DNA of 64,000 nucleotides from CAYYWP01 sp050176585 (GTDB taxonomy: Bacteria > Desulfobacterota > Binatia > HRBIN30 > CADEER01). The stretch's first letter is position 1, and each line of letters opens with the position of its first letter. Below the pieces are notes generated by a model. It worked only from the letters and a program-made list of their open reading frames with translations. It had not been told where the DNA came from and did not search any database. The translations under genes and the position numbers were made by a program. The DNA lies in NCBI GenBank assembly GCA_050176585.1, contig JBFXHX010000001.1:186001-250000 (forward strand), given 5' to 3'. Positions 35,128 through 43,565 of the stretch are shown in pieces.

Positions 35128-37119
35128 ATGGTCGATATCGGTCCGCTCGCGCTCAATCTCGGGCTGGTCCTCGCCCTCTACGCGGTGGTGATGTCGCTGG
35201 CGGGGGTGTGGACGCGTCGGCGCGATCTGATTGGCAGCGCCGAGCACGCGGCGCTCGCAGTGTGGGGCTGCACGCTCGTCGCCACCCTGGCCCTGCTGCA
35301 CGCGCTGGTGGTACACGATTTTCGCGTCGAATACGTCGCCGCATACAGCAGCAGCACGCTGCCGCTGTATTACACGGTAGCGGCGCTCTGGGGCGGCCAA
35401 AAGGGTTCGCTCCTCTTCTGGCTGCTCATCCTCACGTCCATGGCGGCGGTGGTGGAGCTGCAGAACCGCGCCAAGCATCGCGAGCTGATGCCGTACGTGA
35501 CCGCGACGTTGATGACCATCGCGGCTTTCTTTCTCCTCCTGCTGGTCTTCATCACGCCTCCCTTCGAGCTGCTCGCCGTACCGGCGCGCGAAGGGCGCGA
35601 TCTGAACCCGCTGCTGCAGAACTATTGGATGACCATCCATCCGCCGTCGCTGTATCTCGGCTTCGTCGGCATGTCGGTCCCGTTCGCGTTCGCCATCGCC
35701 GCGCTCGCGTCCGGTCGCCTCGGCGACACCTGGATACGCACCACGCGCCGCTGGACCCTGTTCGCCTGGTTCTTCCTCAGCCTCGGCAACCTGTTCGGCG
35801 CCTTGTGGGCGTACGAGGTGCTCGGGTGGGGCGGGTACTGGGCATGGGATCCAGTGGAGAACGCAGCCTTCATGCCGTGGCTGACGGGTACCGCGTTTCT
35901 GCACTCGGTGATGATCCAGGAAAAAAAGGACATGCTGAAGGTGTGGAACATGGTCCTCGTGATCCTCACCTTCTCGCTGACCATTTTCGGCACGTTCCTG
36001 ACTCGCAGCGGCGTGATCTCCTCGGTCCATTCGTTCACCCAATCCGGCCTCGGACCGTTCTTCCTGATCTTCCTGGCGCTGGTGATTACCGTTGCGCTCG
36101 GCCTGCTGCTCTGGCGCCTGCCGTTGTTGCGCAGCAGCAACGAGCTCGATTCGCTCCTGTCGCGCGAGTCGGCGTTTCTGTTCAACAACCTCATCCTGGT
36201 TGGTATCGCCTTCGCGGTGTTCTGGGGCACGATGTTTCCGCTCATCTCCGAGTGGGTGCGCGGCGTGAAGATCACGGTCGGTCCGCCGTTCTTCAACAAA
36301 GTGAACGCGCCGCTCGGCCTCGCGCTGCTGTTCCTGATGGGCGTCGGGCCGATCATCGCCTGGCGGCGCGCGACCTGGACCCACCTGAAGCGCAGCTTCG
36401 CCTGGCCCGCTGTAACCGGCGTGGTGGGTGGCGCGCTCTGCTTCGTGCTCGGCGGCCGCAGCTACTGGGCGGTGCTCGCGTTCTCGTTGATCGCCTTCGT
36501 CGTCGGCACCATCGCCACCGAGTTCATCCGCGGCACGCGCGCTCGCCAGGCGATGCTCGGCGAGCCCATGCTCGTCGCCTTCGCGCGGCTGACCGGAAAG
36601 AACCGACGCCGCTACGGCGGCTACATCATCCATCTGGGGGTGGTGATGGTGTTCGTCGCGATCGCCGGCACGGCGCTGTTCCGGCAGGAGCGGCAGGTGA
36701 CGCTCAACCGTGGCGAGCGCTTCGAGCTGGGGGGGTATACGCTCGAATACGTCGGGTTGGAGCAGCGCGACACGCCCCACATCTCCTACTTGATGGCCAA
36801 TGTCGCCGTCTTCGAGGACGGCCGGAAGGTCGACACGCTCCGGCCGGAGAAGCGCTTCTACAAGAAACCAGAGCAACCCACGACCGAGGTCGCCATCCGC
36901 TCGACCTTCGGTGCGGATCTCTACCTCGTGCTCGGCAGCTACGACGAGGAGACGCACATGGCGACCATCCTCGCGTACCTGAACCCGCTGATCGGGTTTC
37001 TCTACTGGGGCGGCATCACGCTGGCGGTCGGGACGCTGGTCGTGATCTGGCCGCTGCCGCGCGCCGCCCGTGAGCCCGCCTACGCGCCCGGGCGCGCCGA
37101 GCAGGGCGTGCAACCCTGA
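35128..37119 (+). CDS. ccmF: Cytochrome c heme lyase subunit CcmF
   Basis: 663-residue polytopic inner-membrane protein that handles heme during attachment to apocytochrome c. The WWD domain is present in LGWGGYWAWDPVENAAFMPWL, with surrounding features such as NYWMTIHPPSLYLGFVGM and GTFLTRSGVISSVHSF, and conserved His residues. The C-terminal periplasmic part (about 540-640) is complete. It overlaps the start of ccmH by one base. Confidence 0.97.
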   Translation: MVDIGPLALNLGLVLALYAVVMSLAGVWTRRRDLIGSAEHAALAVWGCTLVATLALLHALVVHDFRVEYVAAYSSSTLPLYYTVAALWGGQKGSLLFWLLILTSMAAVVELQNRAKHRELMPYVTATLMTIAAFFLLLLVFITPPFELLAVPAREGRDLNPLLQNYWMTIHPPSLYLGFVGMSVPFAFAIAALASGRLGDTWIRTTRRWTLFAWFFLSLGNLFGALWAYEVLGWGGYWAWDPVENAAFMPWLTGTAFLHSVMIQEKKDMLKVWNMVLVILTFSLTIFGTFLTRSGVISSVHSFTQSGLGPFFLIFLALVITVALGLLLWRLPLLRSSNELDSLLSRESAFLFNNLILVGIAFAVFWGTMFPLISEWVRGVKITVGPPFFNKVNAPLGLALLFLMGVGPIIAWRRATWTHLKRSFAWPAVTGVVGGALCFVLGGRSYWAVLAFSLIAFVVGTIATEFIRGTRARQAMLGEPMLVAFARLTGKNRRRYGGYIIHLGVVMVFVAIAGTALFRQERQVTLNRGERFELGGYTLEYVGLEQRDTPHISYLMANVAVFEDGRKVDTLRPEKRFYKKPEQPTTEVAIRSTFGADLYLVLGSYDEETHMATILAYLNPLIGFLYWGGITLAVGTLVVIWPLPRAAREPAYAPGRAEQGVQP

Positions 37120-37598
37120 TGCGGACGCTGATCGCCGCGCTGATGCTGGTGCTGCTCGCGCAGGGCACCGCCTCGGCCGCGGCGGCGCCCAGCTTTCAGG
37201 AGCTCGAGGAGTCGCTGACTTGTCAGTGCGGCTGCGGCCTCACCGTGCACGCGTGCAACCACCTCCAATGTCCTTCGGCGATTCCCCTCCGCGAGGAGAT
37301 TCGCGCAGAGATGGCCAAGGGGCTCGACCGCGACGCGATTCTCGCGCACTTTGAAGTAAAATACGGCGAGAAGATCCTCTCCTCGCCGACGGCGCGCGGC
37401 TTCAACCTCGCGGCGTGGGTGACCCCGTTCATCCTGTTGACCCTCGGCGCGGCGTTCGTCACCGTCACCCTACGCCGCTGGCGGCGCGCGAGTGCGGCGC
37501 CGAGCTCACCGCCGGAGGGTCCGCGCGGGCTTGCGCCAGCTCCGCCGACCGACCTCGAGCGCCAGCTCGAGCGTGAGCTGCGCGACTTCGACGCGTGA
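37119..37598 (+). CDS. ccmH: Cytochrome c maturation thiol oxidoreductase CcmH
   Basis: 159 residues: signal peptide (cleavage near ASA-AA), a periplasmic CcmH domain, one C-terminal membrane helix (AAWVTPFILLTLGAAFVTVTL) and a cytoplasmic tail. The redox region reads LTCQCGCGLTVHACNHLQCP, with extra Cys compared with the classic LRCxxC. Then comes the typical IRAEMAKGLDRDAILAHFEVKYGEKIL. CcmH keeps apocytochrome thiols reduced for heme attachment. It is coupled to ccmF and followed 10 bp later by a zinc-ribbon protein gene. Confidence 0.92.
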   Translation: MRTLIAALMLVLLAQGTASAAAAPSFQELEESLTCQCGCGLTVHACNHLQCPSAIPLREEIRAEMAKGLDRDAILAHFEVKYGEKILSSPTARGFNLAAWVTPFILLTLGAAFVTVTLRRWRRASAAPSSPPEGPRGLAPAPPTDLERQLERELRDFDA

Positions 37599-37608
37599 GC
37601 GCCGCGCA

Positions 37609-38013
37609 ATGATCGTCGAGGTCATTTCGTGGGTGGCCGTTGCGGCGGTCGCCGTGTTCGTCGGCTGGCCGCTACTGCGCGGCCAGTATGGAACTGCGGA
37701 GCCGGCCGCCGATCCGACGAACGACCTGGCACCGCTGGAGCGCCAGAAACGCGAGGCGCTGACGGCGATCAAAGAAGCCGAGTTCGACCACACGATGGGA
37801 AAGCTGTCCGACGATGACTACGCCGCCCTGACCCAGCGGTATAGAGAGCAGGCGATGGCGGCGATGACGGAGCTCGAAAAAGCCCAGCCCCGGAGTGGCC
37901 GCCCGCGGTCGCCCGCGCCGCTGGCGTTCTGCCCGCAATGCGCCGCCAAATTGGCGGATGCGGCGAATTTCTGCAGCCGCTGCGGCAGCGCTCTGCGGCC
38001 GTGGGCGGCGTAG
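37609..38013 (+). CDS. CcmI-like membrane protein with C-terminal zinc ribbon
   Basis: 134 residues: one N-terminal helix (VISWVAVAAVAVFVGWPLL), a short helical segment typical of CcmI-type proteins (APLERQKREALTAIKEAEFDHTMGKLSDDDYAALTQRYREQ) and a double-CxxC zinc ribbon at the C-terminus (FCPQCAAKLADAANFCSRCG). Its place at the end of the ccmEFH run suggests a role in apocytochrome handling. The zinc ribbon is not part of canonical CcmI, so function is inferred by context only. Confidence 0.75.
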   Translation: MIVEVISWVAVAAVAVFVGWPLLRGQYGTAEPAADPTNDLAPLERQKREALTAIKEAEFDHTMGKLSDDDYAALTQRYREQAMAAMTELEKAQPRSGRPRSPAPLAFCPQCAAKLADAANFCSRCGSALRPWAA

Positions 38014-38057
38014 CCCGCGCATAACGCGCGGGCACTATGGCGCCTCCTAGCGCGCGT

Positions 38058-38258
38058 TCACACCTTTACGACGTTCGAGGCCTGCGGCCCCTTCTTGCCT
38101 TCGGTGATCTCGAACTCCACCCGCTGGCCTTCTTCGAGGCTGCGAAACCCCTCGCCCGAGATGGCGCTGTAATGTACGAACACGTCCTCGCCATCGTCCC
38201 GGCGAATGAACCCGTAGCCTTTCTCGGAATTGAACCATTTGACGGTGCCCTGAGGCAT
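38058..38258 (-). CDS. csp: Cold shock domain protein
   Basis: 66-residue single-stranded nucleic acid-binding protein. RNP1 KGYGFIRR and RNP2 VFVHYSAI are intact after the standard start MPQGTVKWFN. The ATG at 38258 is preceded by an AGGAG site. It has a long upstream untranslated stretch, as cold shock genes often do, but I see no specific thermosensor motif. The gene stands alone and converges with the ccm operon. Confidence 0.96.
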   Translation of the reverse strand: MPQGTVKWFNSEKGYGFIRRDDGEDVFVHYSAISGEGFRSLEEGQRVEFEITEGKKGPQASNVVKV

Positions 38259-38553
38259 GCGCTCTCCTCTCGTTCTCATGTCCTGCGGGAAGCTGCATGT
38301 CTGGACCGCCGTTAGAGCCAGAACGAAGCTGCTACACCCGAGACGGACGCCCGTATAGCCGATGCCGTGCGAAGCGCAAAGAGAAAAATGATGAACGGTC
38401 TAAGGCATCTGCGGGGTCACGGGCAGCCGGTCGGATGCCTGGCCGCGCAGTCCAGGCGCGGTCTCAAAGCCTAATGACTAGCATGCTAACCCCTGGCAGC
38501 CTGTCTTTTCGAGGGTTGTCCGGAGGGCCATCGTGGTTATCCTGTGCTCCGCC

Positions 38554-38928
38554 ATGACAGAACCGACAGGCCGAGAGGCCCTTCTTACCGCGTTCGATCG
38601 GTTGTTCGATCGCGCCGCGAGCAAACTGAACCTCGATTGCAGCGCCGATGAGCGCGCGGCGGCGAAGAAATACTTCACCGAGCGCTATGATGATGCGCTG
38701 CAAGTGATGGATCAGGTGCAACTGCCGGCTATCGCTGACGGTGCACTGGAGAAGATGGAGGCGGCCATCGAGGAGCTCCCGCGAGCGTACGTGGCTGCGC
38801 AGGTGGCGACGGGGCCACTCGCGGTCCACGTACAGGAAGCCATGCGCGCGATCGCCCTACGCGCTGCGGAGCAGCGCGTGCTCGAGCACCTCGCCAGCCG
38901 CGCCGACGACACGTACGGCGGCAATTGA
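38554..38928 (+). CDS. Uncharacterised helical protein
   Basis: 124 residues, family not recognised. Predicted cytoplasmic and mostly helical: GREALLTAFDRLFDRAASKLNLD near the start and LRAAEQRVLEHLASRADD near the end. No Cys pair, signal peptide or catalytic motif. The ATG at 38554 is preferred over a TTG/GTG upstream. Good codon pattern and absence of a better overlapping gene support it being real. Confidence 0.6.
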   Translation: MTEPTGREALLTAFDRLFDRAASKLNLDCSADERAAAKKYFTERYDDALQVMDQVQLPAIADGALEKMEAAIEELPRAYVAAQVATGPLAVHVQEAMRAIALRAAEQRVLEHLASRADDTYGGN

Positions 38929-39039
38929 CTGCGCGCTGAGCACCCGGCTCAGCGCGCCCGATTTCTAGCGCCCTAAGCGCGCGCACTGACCACTCGCGCG
39001 CGCGACCCCAGAGCGGCCCGGCCGGATGCCCGAGCCGGC

Positions 39040-39855
39040 TCAGGAGCGCAGCGTGCGATGCTCCAGGCACGGGAGCTCGCGCCGCACGCGCGCCAGGTAG
39101 TCGAAGTCGATCTCGCCGAGAATGACGCTCTCCCGGTTGCTCGCGCGGGCGATCGGCGTGCCCCACGGGTCGACGATCAGCGAGTGGCCGTAATCGTGGA
39201 TGCCACTCGGTCCGCGGCCGATCTGGTTTGGGGCCACGACGTACACCTGGTTTTCGATGGCGCGCGCCCGCAAGAGGATTTCCCAGTGGTGCGCGCCGGT
39301 CGGGAAGGTGAACGCCGAGGGCACGCAGACGATGTCGGCCCCAGATGCGAGCAAGGCCCGGTACAACTCGGGAAAGCGCAGGTCGTAACACACGCTCAAC
39401 CCGATCGTCCCGAGGGCCGTCCGGGCGATGACTGGCCGGTCGCCGCGCAGGCGGGTGTCCGATTCGCGATAGTCGACGTGGCCATGAATCTCGACGTCGA
39501 ACAAATGCACTTTGCGGTAGGTTGCCAGCAGCGCGCCATCCGCGTCGTGCACGGTGGAGGTGTTGTACGCTTTCGCCGATCCAGCCAGCCGCTCGAGAAG
39601 CGAGCCGCCGACCAGGACGATGCCGAATGTGCGCGCCAGCTCGGCGAGGCGCTCGGTCGTGGGCCCGGGAATGGGCTCCGCCGCCTCGGGCTCGGCGGCG
39701 CGCGGCCCCCGCCAGAAGAACATCTCCGGCAACACTACGAGTGCCGCGCCGCGCTCCGCGGCTTCGCGGACCAGCGCGGTCGTGCGGGCGAAGTTCTCCT
39801 CCTTGTCGGGACCCGCCAGGAGCTGAACGGCGGCGGCGAAAAAGCGGCGAGACAT
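39040..39855 (-). CDS. Carbon-nitrogen hydrolase, nitrilase superfamily (Nit-like)
   Basis: 271 residues with the complete catalytic triad: E44 (VVLPEMFFWRG), K115 (YRKVHLFDVE) and C156 (GLSVCYDLRFPELYR). The stretch VHLFDVEIHG and TALGTIGLSVCYDLRFPE place it with Nit1/Nit2-type amidases, which hydrolyse deaminated glutathione or omega-amides. It is divergent from phaR with 136 bp between starts. Substrate inferred from family only. Confidence 0.9.
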   Translation of the reverse strand: MSRRFFAAAVQLLAGPDKEENFARTTALVREAAERGAALVVLPEMFFWRGPRAAEPEAAEPIPGPTTERLAELARTFGIVLVGGSLLERLAGSAKAYNTSTVHDADGALLATYRKVHLFDVEIHGHVDYRESDTRLRGDRPVIARTALGTIGLSVCYDLRFPELYRALLASGADIVCVPSAFTFPTGAHHWEILLRARAIENQVYVVAPNQIGRGPSGIHDYGHSLIVDPWGTPIARASNRESVILGEIDFDYLARVRRELPCLEHRTLRS

Positions 39856-39991
39856 CGTGGCAGCGCGCGCAATCACTGCGCAGAATACGCAAGTGGTACG
39901 ACCAGGCGCGACGCTAACGAAGGTTCGGCGTGACGGTCAAGCGAGTGCGCCTTGCTGGCGCGCGAAGCGGTATGGTAGCTCCGGCACAGGA

Positions 39992-40609
39992 ATGAGTGCG
40001 GCTCCCAAGAGCCAGACGCGGCTCATCAAGCGGTACGGCAACCGCAAGCTCTACGACGTCGAAGCCAGTCGATACGTGACGCTCGAAGCCATCCGCGCGC
40101 TGGTGCAGAGCGGCGCCGACGTTCGCGTGGTCGACAACGACACCGGCGAGGATCTCACCCGCGTCACGTTTGCCCAGATCATCTACGAAGCGGAGCGCAA
40201 GACCGGCGGGGGACAGGGCACGCTGTCGCTGCCATTGCTCCGCCGGCTCGTGCAGTTCGGCGACGTCGCCGTCCGCGATCTACGCCGCGGCGTGGAACGC
40301 GGGCGCGTCGCGCTCGAGAGCGTGCGGGAAGCGGCCGAGCAGCGCGTGCAGGAGCTGGTGGCGCGCGGCCGCAAGCGCAGCCCCTCGGGCTCTCTGTTCG
40401 GGGAAATCCTCGAGAGCCCGCAGCGCACCTTGGAAGACCTCCAACACCGCATCGATGCGCAGGTGCGGCGATCGGTGAAGCGCGTCGCCAGCCATCCGGC
40501 GCTGCGCAACGAGTTGAAGCGCATCGAGCGCAGTTTGCGCCAGCTCGAGGCGCGCGTCGAACAGGTGGCCCGCGGCCGCCGCCGCGGACCCCGCCGGCCG
40601 GCCAAGTAA
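39992..40609 (+). CDS. phaR: Polyhydroxyalkanoate synthesis regulator PhaR
   Basis: 205 residues. The N-terminal DNA-binding domain RLIKRYGNRKLYDVEASRYV is followed by ADVRVVDNDTGEDLTRVTFAQIIYE, both PHB/PHA accumulation regulator signatures. A coiled-coil, Arg-rich C-terminal half (about 95-205) replaces the usual short tail. PhaR senses PHA granules and represses phasin genes. No phaC or phasin gene is in the window. Confidence 0.9.
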   Translation: MSAAPKSQTRLIKRYGNRKLYDVEASRYVTLEAIRALVQSGADVRVVDNDTGEDLTRVTFAQIIYEAERKTGGGQGTLSLPLLRRLVQFGDVAVRDLRRGVERGRVALESVREAAEQRVQELVARGRKRSPSGSLFGEILESPQRTLEDLQHRIDAQVRRSVKRVASHPALRNELKRIERSLRQLEARVEQVARGRRRGPRRPAK

Positions 40610-40678
40610 CCACGCGACGCCTTGCCGCACGTGGCCGTTCTTGGCACGGTCCTATCGACGTGCGAAGATCGCCTGCAG

Positions 40679-41098
40679 ATGGCTGGGCGAGGACTGCAGA
40701 CGGTTGCCTTGGATCACGTCGTGCTGCGCGTGCGTGACATCGACCGCTCGATCGATTTCTATGGCGGCATCCTCGGCCTGGACATCGAGTCACTGGAAGA
40801 GTACCGCGCCGGCACGCGGCCGTTCGCCTCCGCCCGTGTGGGCGATCAGCTCATCGATCTCCTGCCCGATCCCACCTTCGCCGGCAGCGGCGGGCAGGGC
40901 AATGGCCCGTTTGCGCACGTTTGTGTGCGCGTTGCCGCGCATCTCGAAGACGAAGTGTTGCCCCAGCTGCGCACCCACGACGTCGAGGTGCTCGAGGCCG
41001 AGCCGGTGATGCGACTCGGAGCGACCGGTTACGGGCGCTCGATCTACGTGCGCGATCCCGACGGCTATGTGCTCGAGCTCAAGGAGGAAGCGCGATGA
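40679..41098 (+). CDS. VOC-family (glyoxalase I/dioxygenase-like) protein
   Basis: 139 residues with two beta-alpha-beta-beta-beta units: LDHVVLRVRDIDRSIDFYGGILGL, then FAHVCVRVAAHLED and SIYVRDPDGYVLELKEE with the metal-binding Glu. The ATG at 40679 is the most natural start although its ribosome site is weak. Members act as lyases, dioxygenases or resistance proteins; no specific one is indicated. It is coupled by ATGA overlap to a small membrane protein and is near gloB, so aldehyde detoxification is possible. Confidence 0.82.
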   Translation: MAGRGLQTVALDHVVLRVRDIDRSIDFYGGILGLDIESLEEYRAGTRPFASARVGDQLIDLLPDPTFAGSGGQGNGPFAHVCVRVAAHLEDEVLPQLRTHDVEVLEAEPVMRLGATGYGRSIYVRDPDGYVLELKEEAR

Positions 41099-41343
41099 CG
41101 TCCGGTTCGTACTTCCGCTGGCGCGGCCAGTTGCCGGTCTGGGCGGTGGTGATCGCGGCGCCGCTTGCTGGCGTGTTTCTGCTTTCGCTCGCCGCCGCGG
41201 GTGCGGTGTTGCTGACCGGTGCGGCGGTAGCCGCGCTCGTGGTCCCGCGGTTGCGCGATCGGCACGAGCACCGCGACGCTCGCACGATCGAGCTCGACTC
41301 ATCCGAGTTTCGCCGCTTGCCGCGCACCGACGGAGAGCGGTGA
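41095..41343 (+). CDS. Small membrane protein
   Basis: 82 residues, no family recognised. One long or two short helices (VWAVVIAAPLAGVFLLSLAAAGAVLLTGAAVAALVV is the hydrophobic region, about residues 15-50) and a charged C-terminal tail rich in Arg and Asp. The ATG overlaps the VOC gene stop (ATGA) with an AGGAAG site before it, so it is probably translated with it. Confidence 0.6.
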   Translation: MTSGSYFRWRGQLPVWAVVIAAPLAGVFLLSLAAAGAVLLTGAAVAALVVPRLRDRHEHRDARTIELDSSEFRRLPRTDGER

Positions 41344-41394
41344 CCGCGCTCGCGCGAGGCGCGGCCGCCGTCGATTTTCGAACAGGACACGGAC

Positions 41395-42162
41395 ATGCGA
41401 GTCGTTGCAGTTCCACAGTTGTCGGACAACTACGCGTATCTGGTCATCGACGACGTCACCGGGCAGGCAGGGGTGGTCGACTGCGCCGAGGCGGAGCCAG
41501 TGCTGGAGGCGGCGGCGCGCGAGGGCACGCAGTTGATCGCGATCCTGCCGACGCATCATCACTACGACCACGTGGGCGGTAACATCGCCTTGCTGGAAGC
41601 GCATCCGGATCTGGCCGTGTACGGTGTCGATGAGCGCATACCCGGCCTGACCCGGTGCGTGCAGGACGGCGATCGCCTCCGGCTCGGAGCGTTGAGCGCG
41701 CAGGTGATGTTCATTCCCGCGCACACCAGCGGTCACATCGCCTATTATTTCGCAGCGGAGCAGGCGGTCTTCACGGGGGATACCCTGTTCGCCGGCGGCT
41801 GCGGACGCCTGTTCGAAGGCGACGCGGCGATGATGATCAAGTCGCTCTCTAAGCTCAGCGGCTTGCCGGAGGACACCCGCGTCTACTTTGGGCACGAGTA
41901 CACCGAGAAGAATCTGCGCTTCGCCCTGACCCTCGAGCCGCGCAATCGGGCATTGGTGGAAAAGCACGCCTGGGCGGCCGCCGAGCGCAATCGGGGCGCC
42001 GTCACCACGCCGACCACGATCGCGTCGGAGAAAGCCACGAACCCGTTCCTGCGGTGGGACAGCCCGGAGCTGCGGGCCACGTTAAAGGAGCGGTTTCCCG
42101 ATCTACCGCTCGACGACGTGAGCGTGTTCGCCAAGACGCGCGCACTCAAGGACAACTTCTGA
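41395..42162 (+). CDS. gloB: Hydroxyacylglutathione hydrolase (glyoxalase II)
   Basis: 255 residues. Hydrolyses S-lactoylglutathione in methylglyoxal detoxification. The metal motif THHHYDHVGGN, HTSGHIAYYF, FTGDTLFAGGCGRLFEGD and YFGHEYTEKNL are the full set of GloB ligands and loops. The C-terminal HAGH domain is present (VTTPTTIASEKATNPFLRWDSPEL). It lies 51 bp after the small membrane protein gene. Confidence 0.96.
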   Translation: MRVVAVPQLSDNYAYLVIDDVTGQAGVVDCAEAEPVLEAAAREGTQLIAILPTHHHYDHVGGNIALLEAHPDLAVYGVDERIPGLTRCVQDGDRLRLGALSAQVMFIPAHTSGHIAYYFAAEQAVFTGDTLFAGGCGRLFEGDAAMMIKSLSKLSGLPEDTRVYFGHEYTEKNLRFALTLEPRNRALVEKHAWAAAERNRGAVTTPTTIASEKATNPFLRWDSPELRATLKERFPDLPLDDVSVFAKTRALKDNF

Positions 42163-42220
42163 TCGCCTCCAACGCGGAAAACCGGCGGGCGAGCGCCGCC
42201 TGCCAGCCGATCGCGGCTCG

Positions 42221-43195
42221 ATGAAGGTCGTCGTCACCGGCGGTGCCGGATATATCGGCGCGCACGTCGCCCGTGCCTTGGCGGAGGCCGGACACGAGCC
42301 GATCATCGTGGATGACCTGCGCAGCGCGACTGCGAACCGCGTCGGCCCCTTCGCGCACGAACCGGTGGCGTGTGAAGACACAGCGTCGCTGATCGCCGTG
42401 TTCGATCGGCACCGTCCGTCCGGGGTCGTGCACTTGGCCGGCTACATCAGCGTCGGCGAATCCGTGCGCGATCCGGCCAAGTACTGGAACAACAATCTCG
42501 GTGCCGCGGCGAGCTTGTTGCTCGCCTGCGCGCGCCACCCGGTCGACGTCGTGCTGTTCTCCTCCACTGCGGCGGTGTACGGCGATGCCGAGGTGACGCC
42601 GATCCCGGAGGCGGTCGCGCTCGCGCCGACCTCTCCGTATGGCGCGTCGAAGCTCGCCTTCGAGCGCCTCCTGCACGGCAGCGCGGCGTCGCTTGGCTTC
42701 CGCTCGGCGGCTTTGCGCTACTTCAACGCCGCGGGGGCGCACCCGGCGTGGCGTGTTGGCGAAGCGCACACGCCCGAAGAGCACCTGATCCCGCGCGTGA
42801 TCCAGGCGTTGCTCGACGACCGCGCGGTGCAGGTGTACGGCACCGACTACCCCACCGCGGACGGAACCTGCGAGCGCGACTACATCCACGTCACGGATCT
42901 CGCCGCCGCGCACGTACGGGTGCTCGAGGACGGCGCGTTGCCGAGCGGTGCGAGCTTCAACGTCGGGACAGGGCGCGCGCACTCCGTGTTGCAGGTGGTC
43001 GATGCGGTCGCGACACGGCTCGCGCGCACGCCGCGGGTAGACATGCTGCCGCGCCGCCCCGGCGATCCCGCGCGATTGGTGGCCGATCCCGCGGCGCTCA
43101 GGCAGGCGCTCGACTGGCGGCCGCAGCACTCGAGCCTCGAAGAGATCGTCGATTCGGCCGCCGACTGGGAACTCTGGCGCCGCGCGCACCAGTGA
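42221..43195 (+). CDS. galE: UDP-glucose 4-epimerase
   Basis: 324-residue extended SDR enzyme that interconverts UDP-glucose and UDP-galactose (or the GlcNAc forms). NAD-binding VVTGGAGYIGAHVARAL is at the start, the catalytic Ser/Thr in VLFSSTAAVYG and the YxxxK pair in SPYGASKLAFE. The product would feed LPS or polysaccharide synthesis. Starts 58 bp after gloB. Confidence 0.94.
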   Translation: MKVVVTGGAGYIGAHVARALAEAGHEPIIVDDLRSATANRVGPFAHEPVACEDTASLIAVFDRHRPSGVVHLAGYISVGESVRDPAKYWNNNLGAAASLLLACARHPVDVVLFSSTAAVYGDAEVTPIPEAVALAPTSPYGASKLAFERLLHGSAASLGFRSAALRYFNAAGAHPAWRVGEAHTPEEHLIPRVIQALLDDRAVQVYGTDYPTADGTCERDYIHVTDLAAAHVRVLEDGALPSGASFNVGTGRAHSVLQVVDAVATRLARTPRVDMLPRRPGDPARLVADPAALRQALDWRPQHSSLEEIVDSAADWELWRRAHQ

Positions 43196-43225
43196 ACGGG
43201 TTCCCTGCAGCGAGGAGTGAAAGCG

Positions 43226-43477
43226 ATGACGGAAGTCCCATACGTCGTGCAGAAGGTCGACTGGTTCCAATTTCGCGACCCCGATGGCCATGCCTTCTTC
43301 GTCATGGTGTCCAGCCTTCCGAACGGGTTCTACACCGCCGTGCCGGTGGACTTGTCGATGGCGCGTCTCGACCATTCCAAGATGGGGCTCGCGGCGTCGC
43401 CGGATGAGGCATTGGCGCAACTGACCCGCGCCCTCGAAGGCAAGAAGCGGGACGAGCTCTTCCCGCCCGCGGCATGA
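43226..43477 (+). CDS. Uncharacterised small protein
   Basis: 83 residues, no family recognised. The ATG at 43226 follows a GAGGAG site with good spacing. The first half is aromatic-rich (DWFQFRDPDGHAFFVMVSS), which suggests a compact beta fold; the end is polar (LTRALEGKKRDELFPPAA). It lies 30 bp after galE and may share its message. Confidence 0.62.
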   Translation: MTEVPYVVQKVDWFQFRDPDGHAFFVMVSSLPNGFYTAVPVDLSMARLDHSKMGLAASPDEALAQLTRALEGKKRDELFPPAA

Positions 43478-43565
43478 GAATGCCGCAGCCGAAGCGGGGC
43501 GCACGCGCGCCTCGGCGCGGACGGCCTTTGACGGCGGCGCGGCGTACCTGGCAGTAAAGGCGATC

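Noticed and set aside
35041..37113. A 690-codon open frame on the minus strand opposite ccmF
   Set aside because: The plus strand encodes CcmF with complete family motifs. The antisense frame is His/Arg/Glu-rich without domains, a typical shadow in GC-rich DNA.
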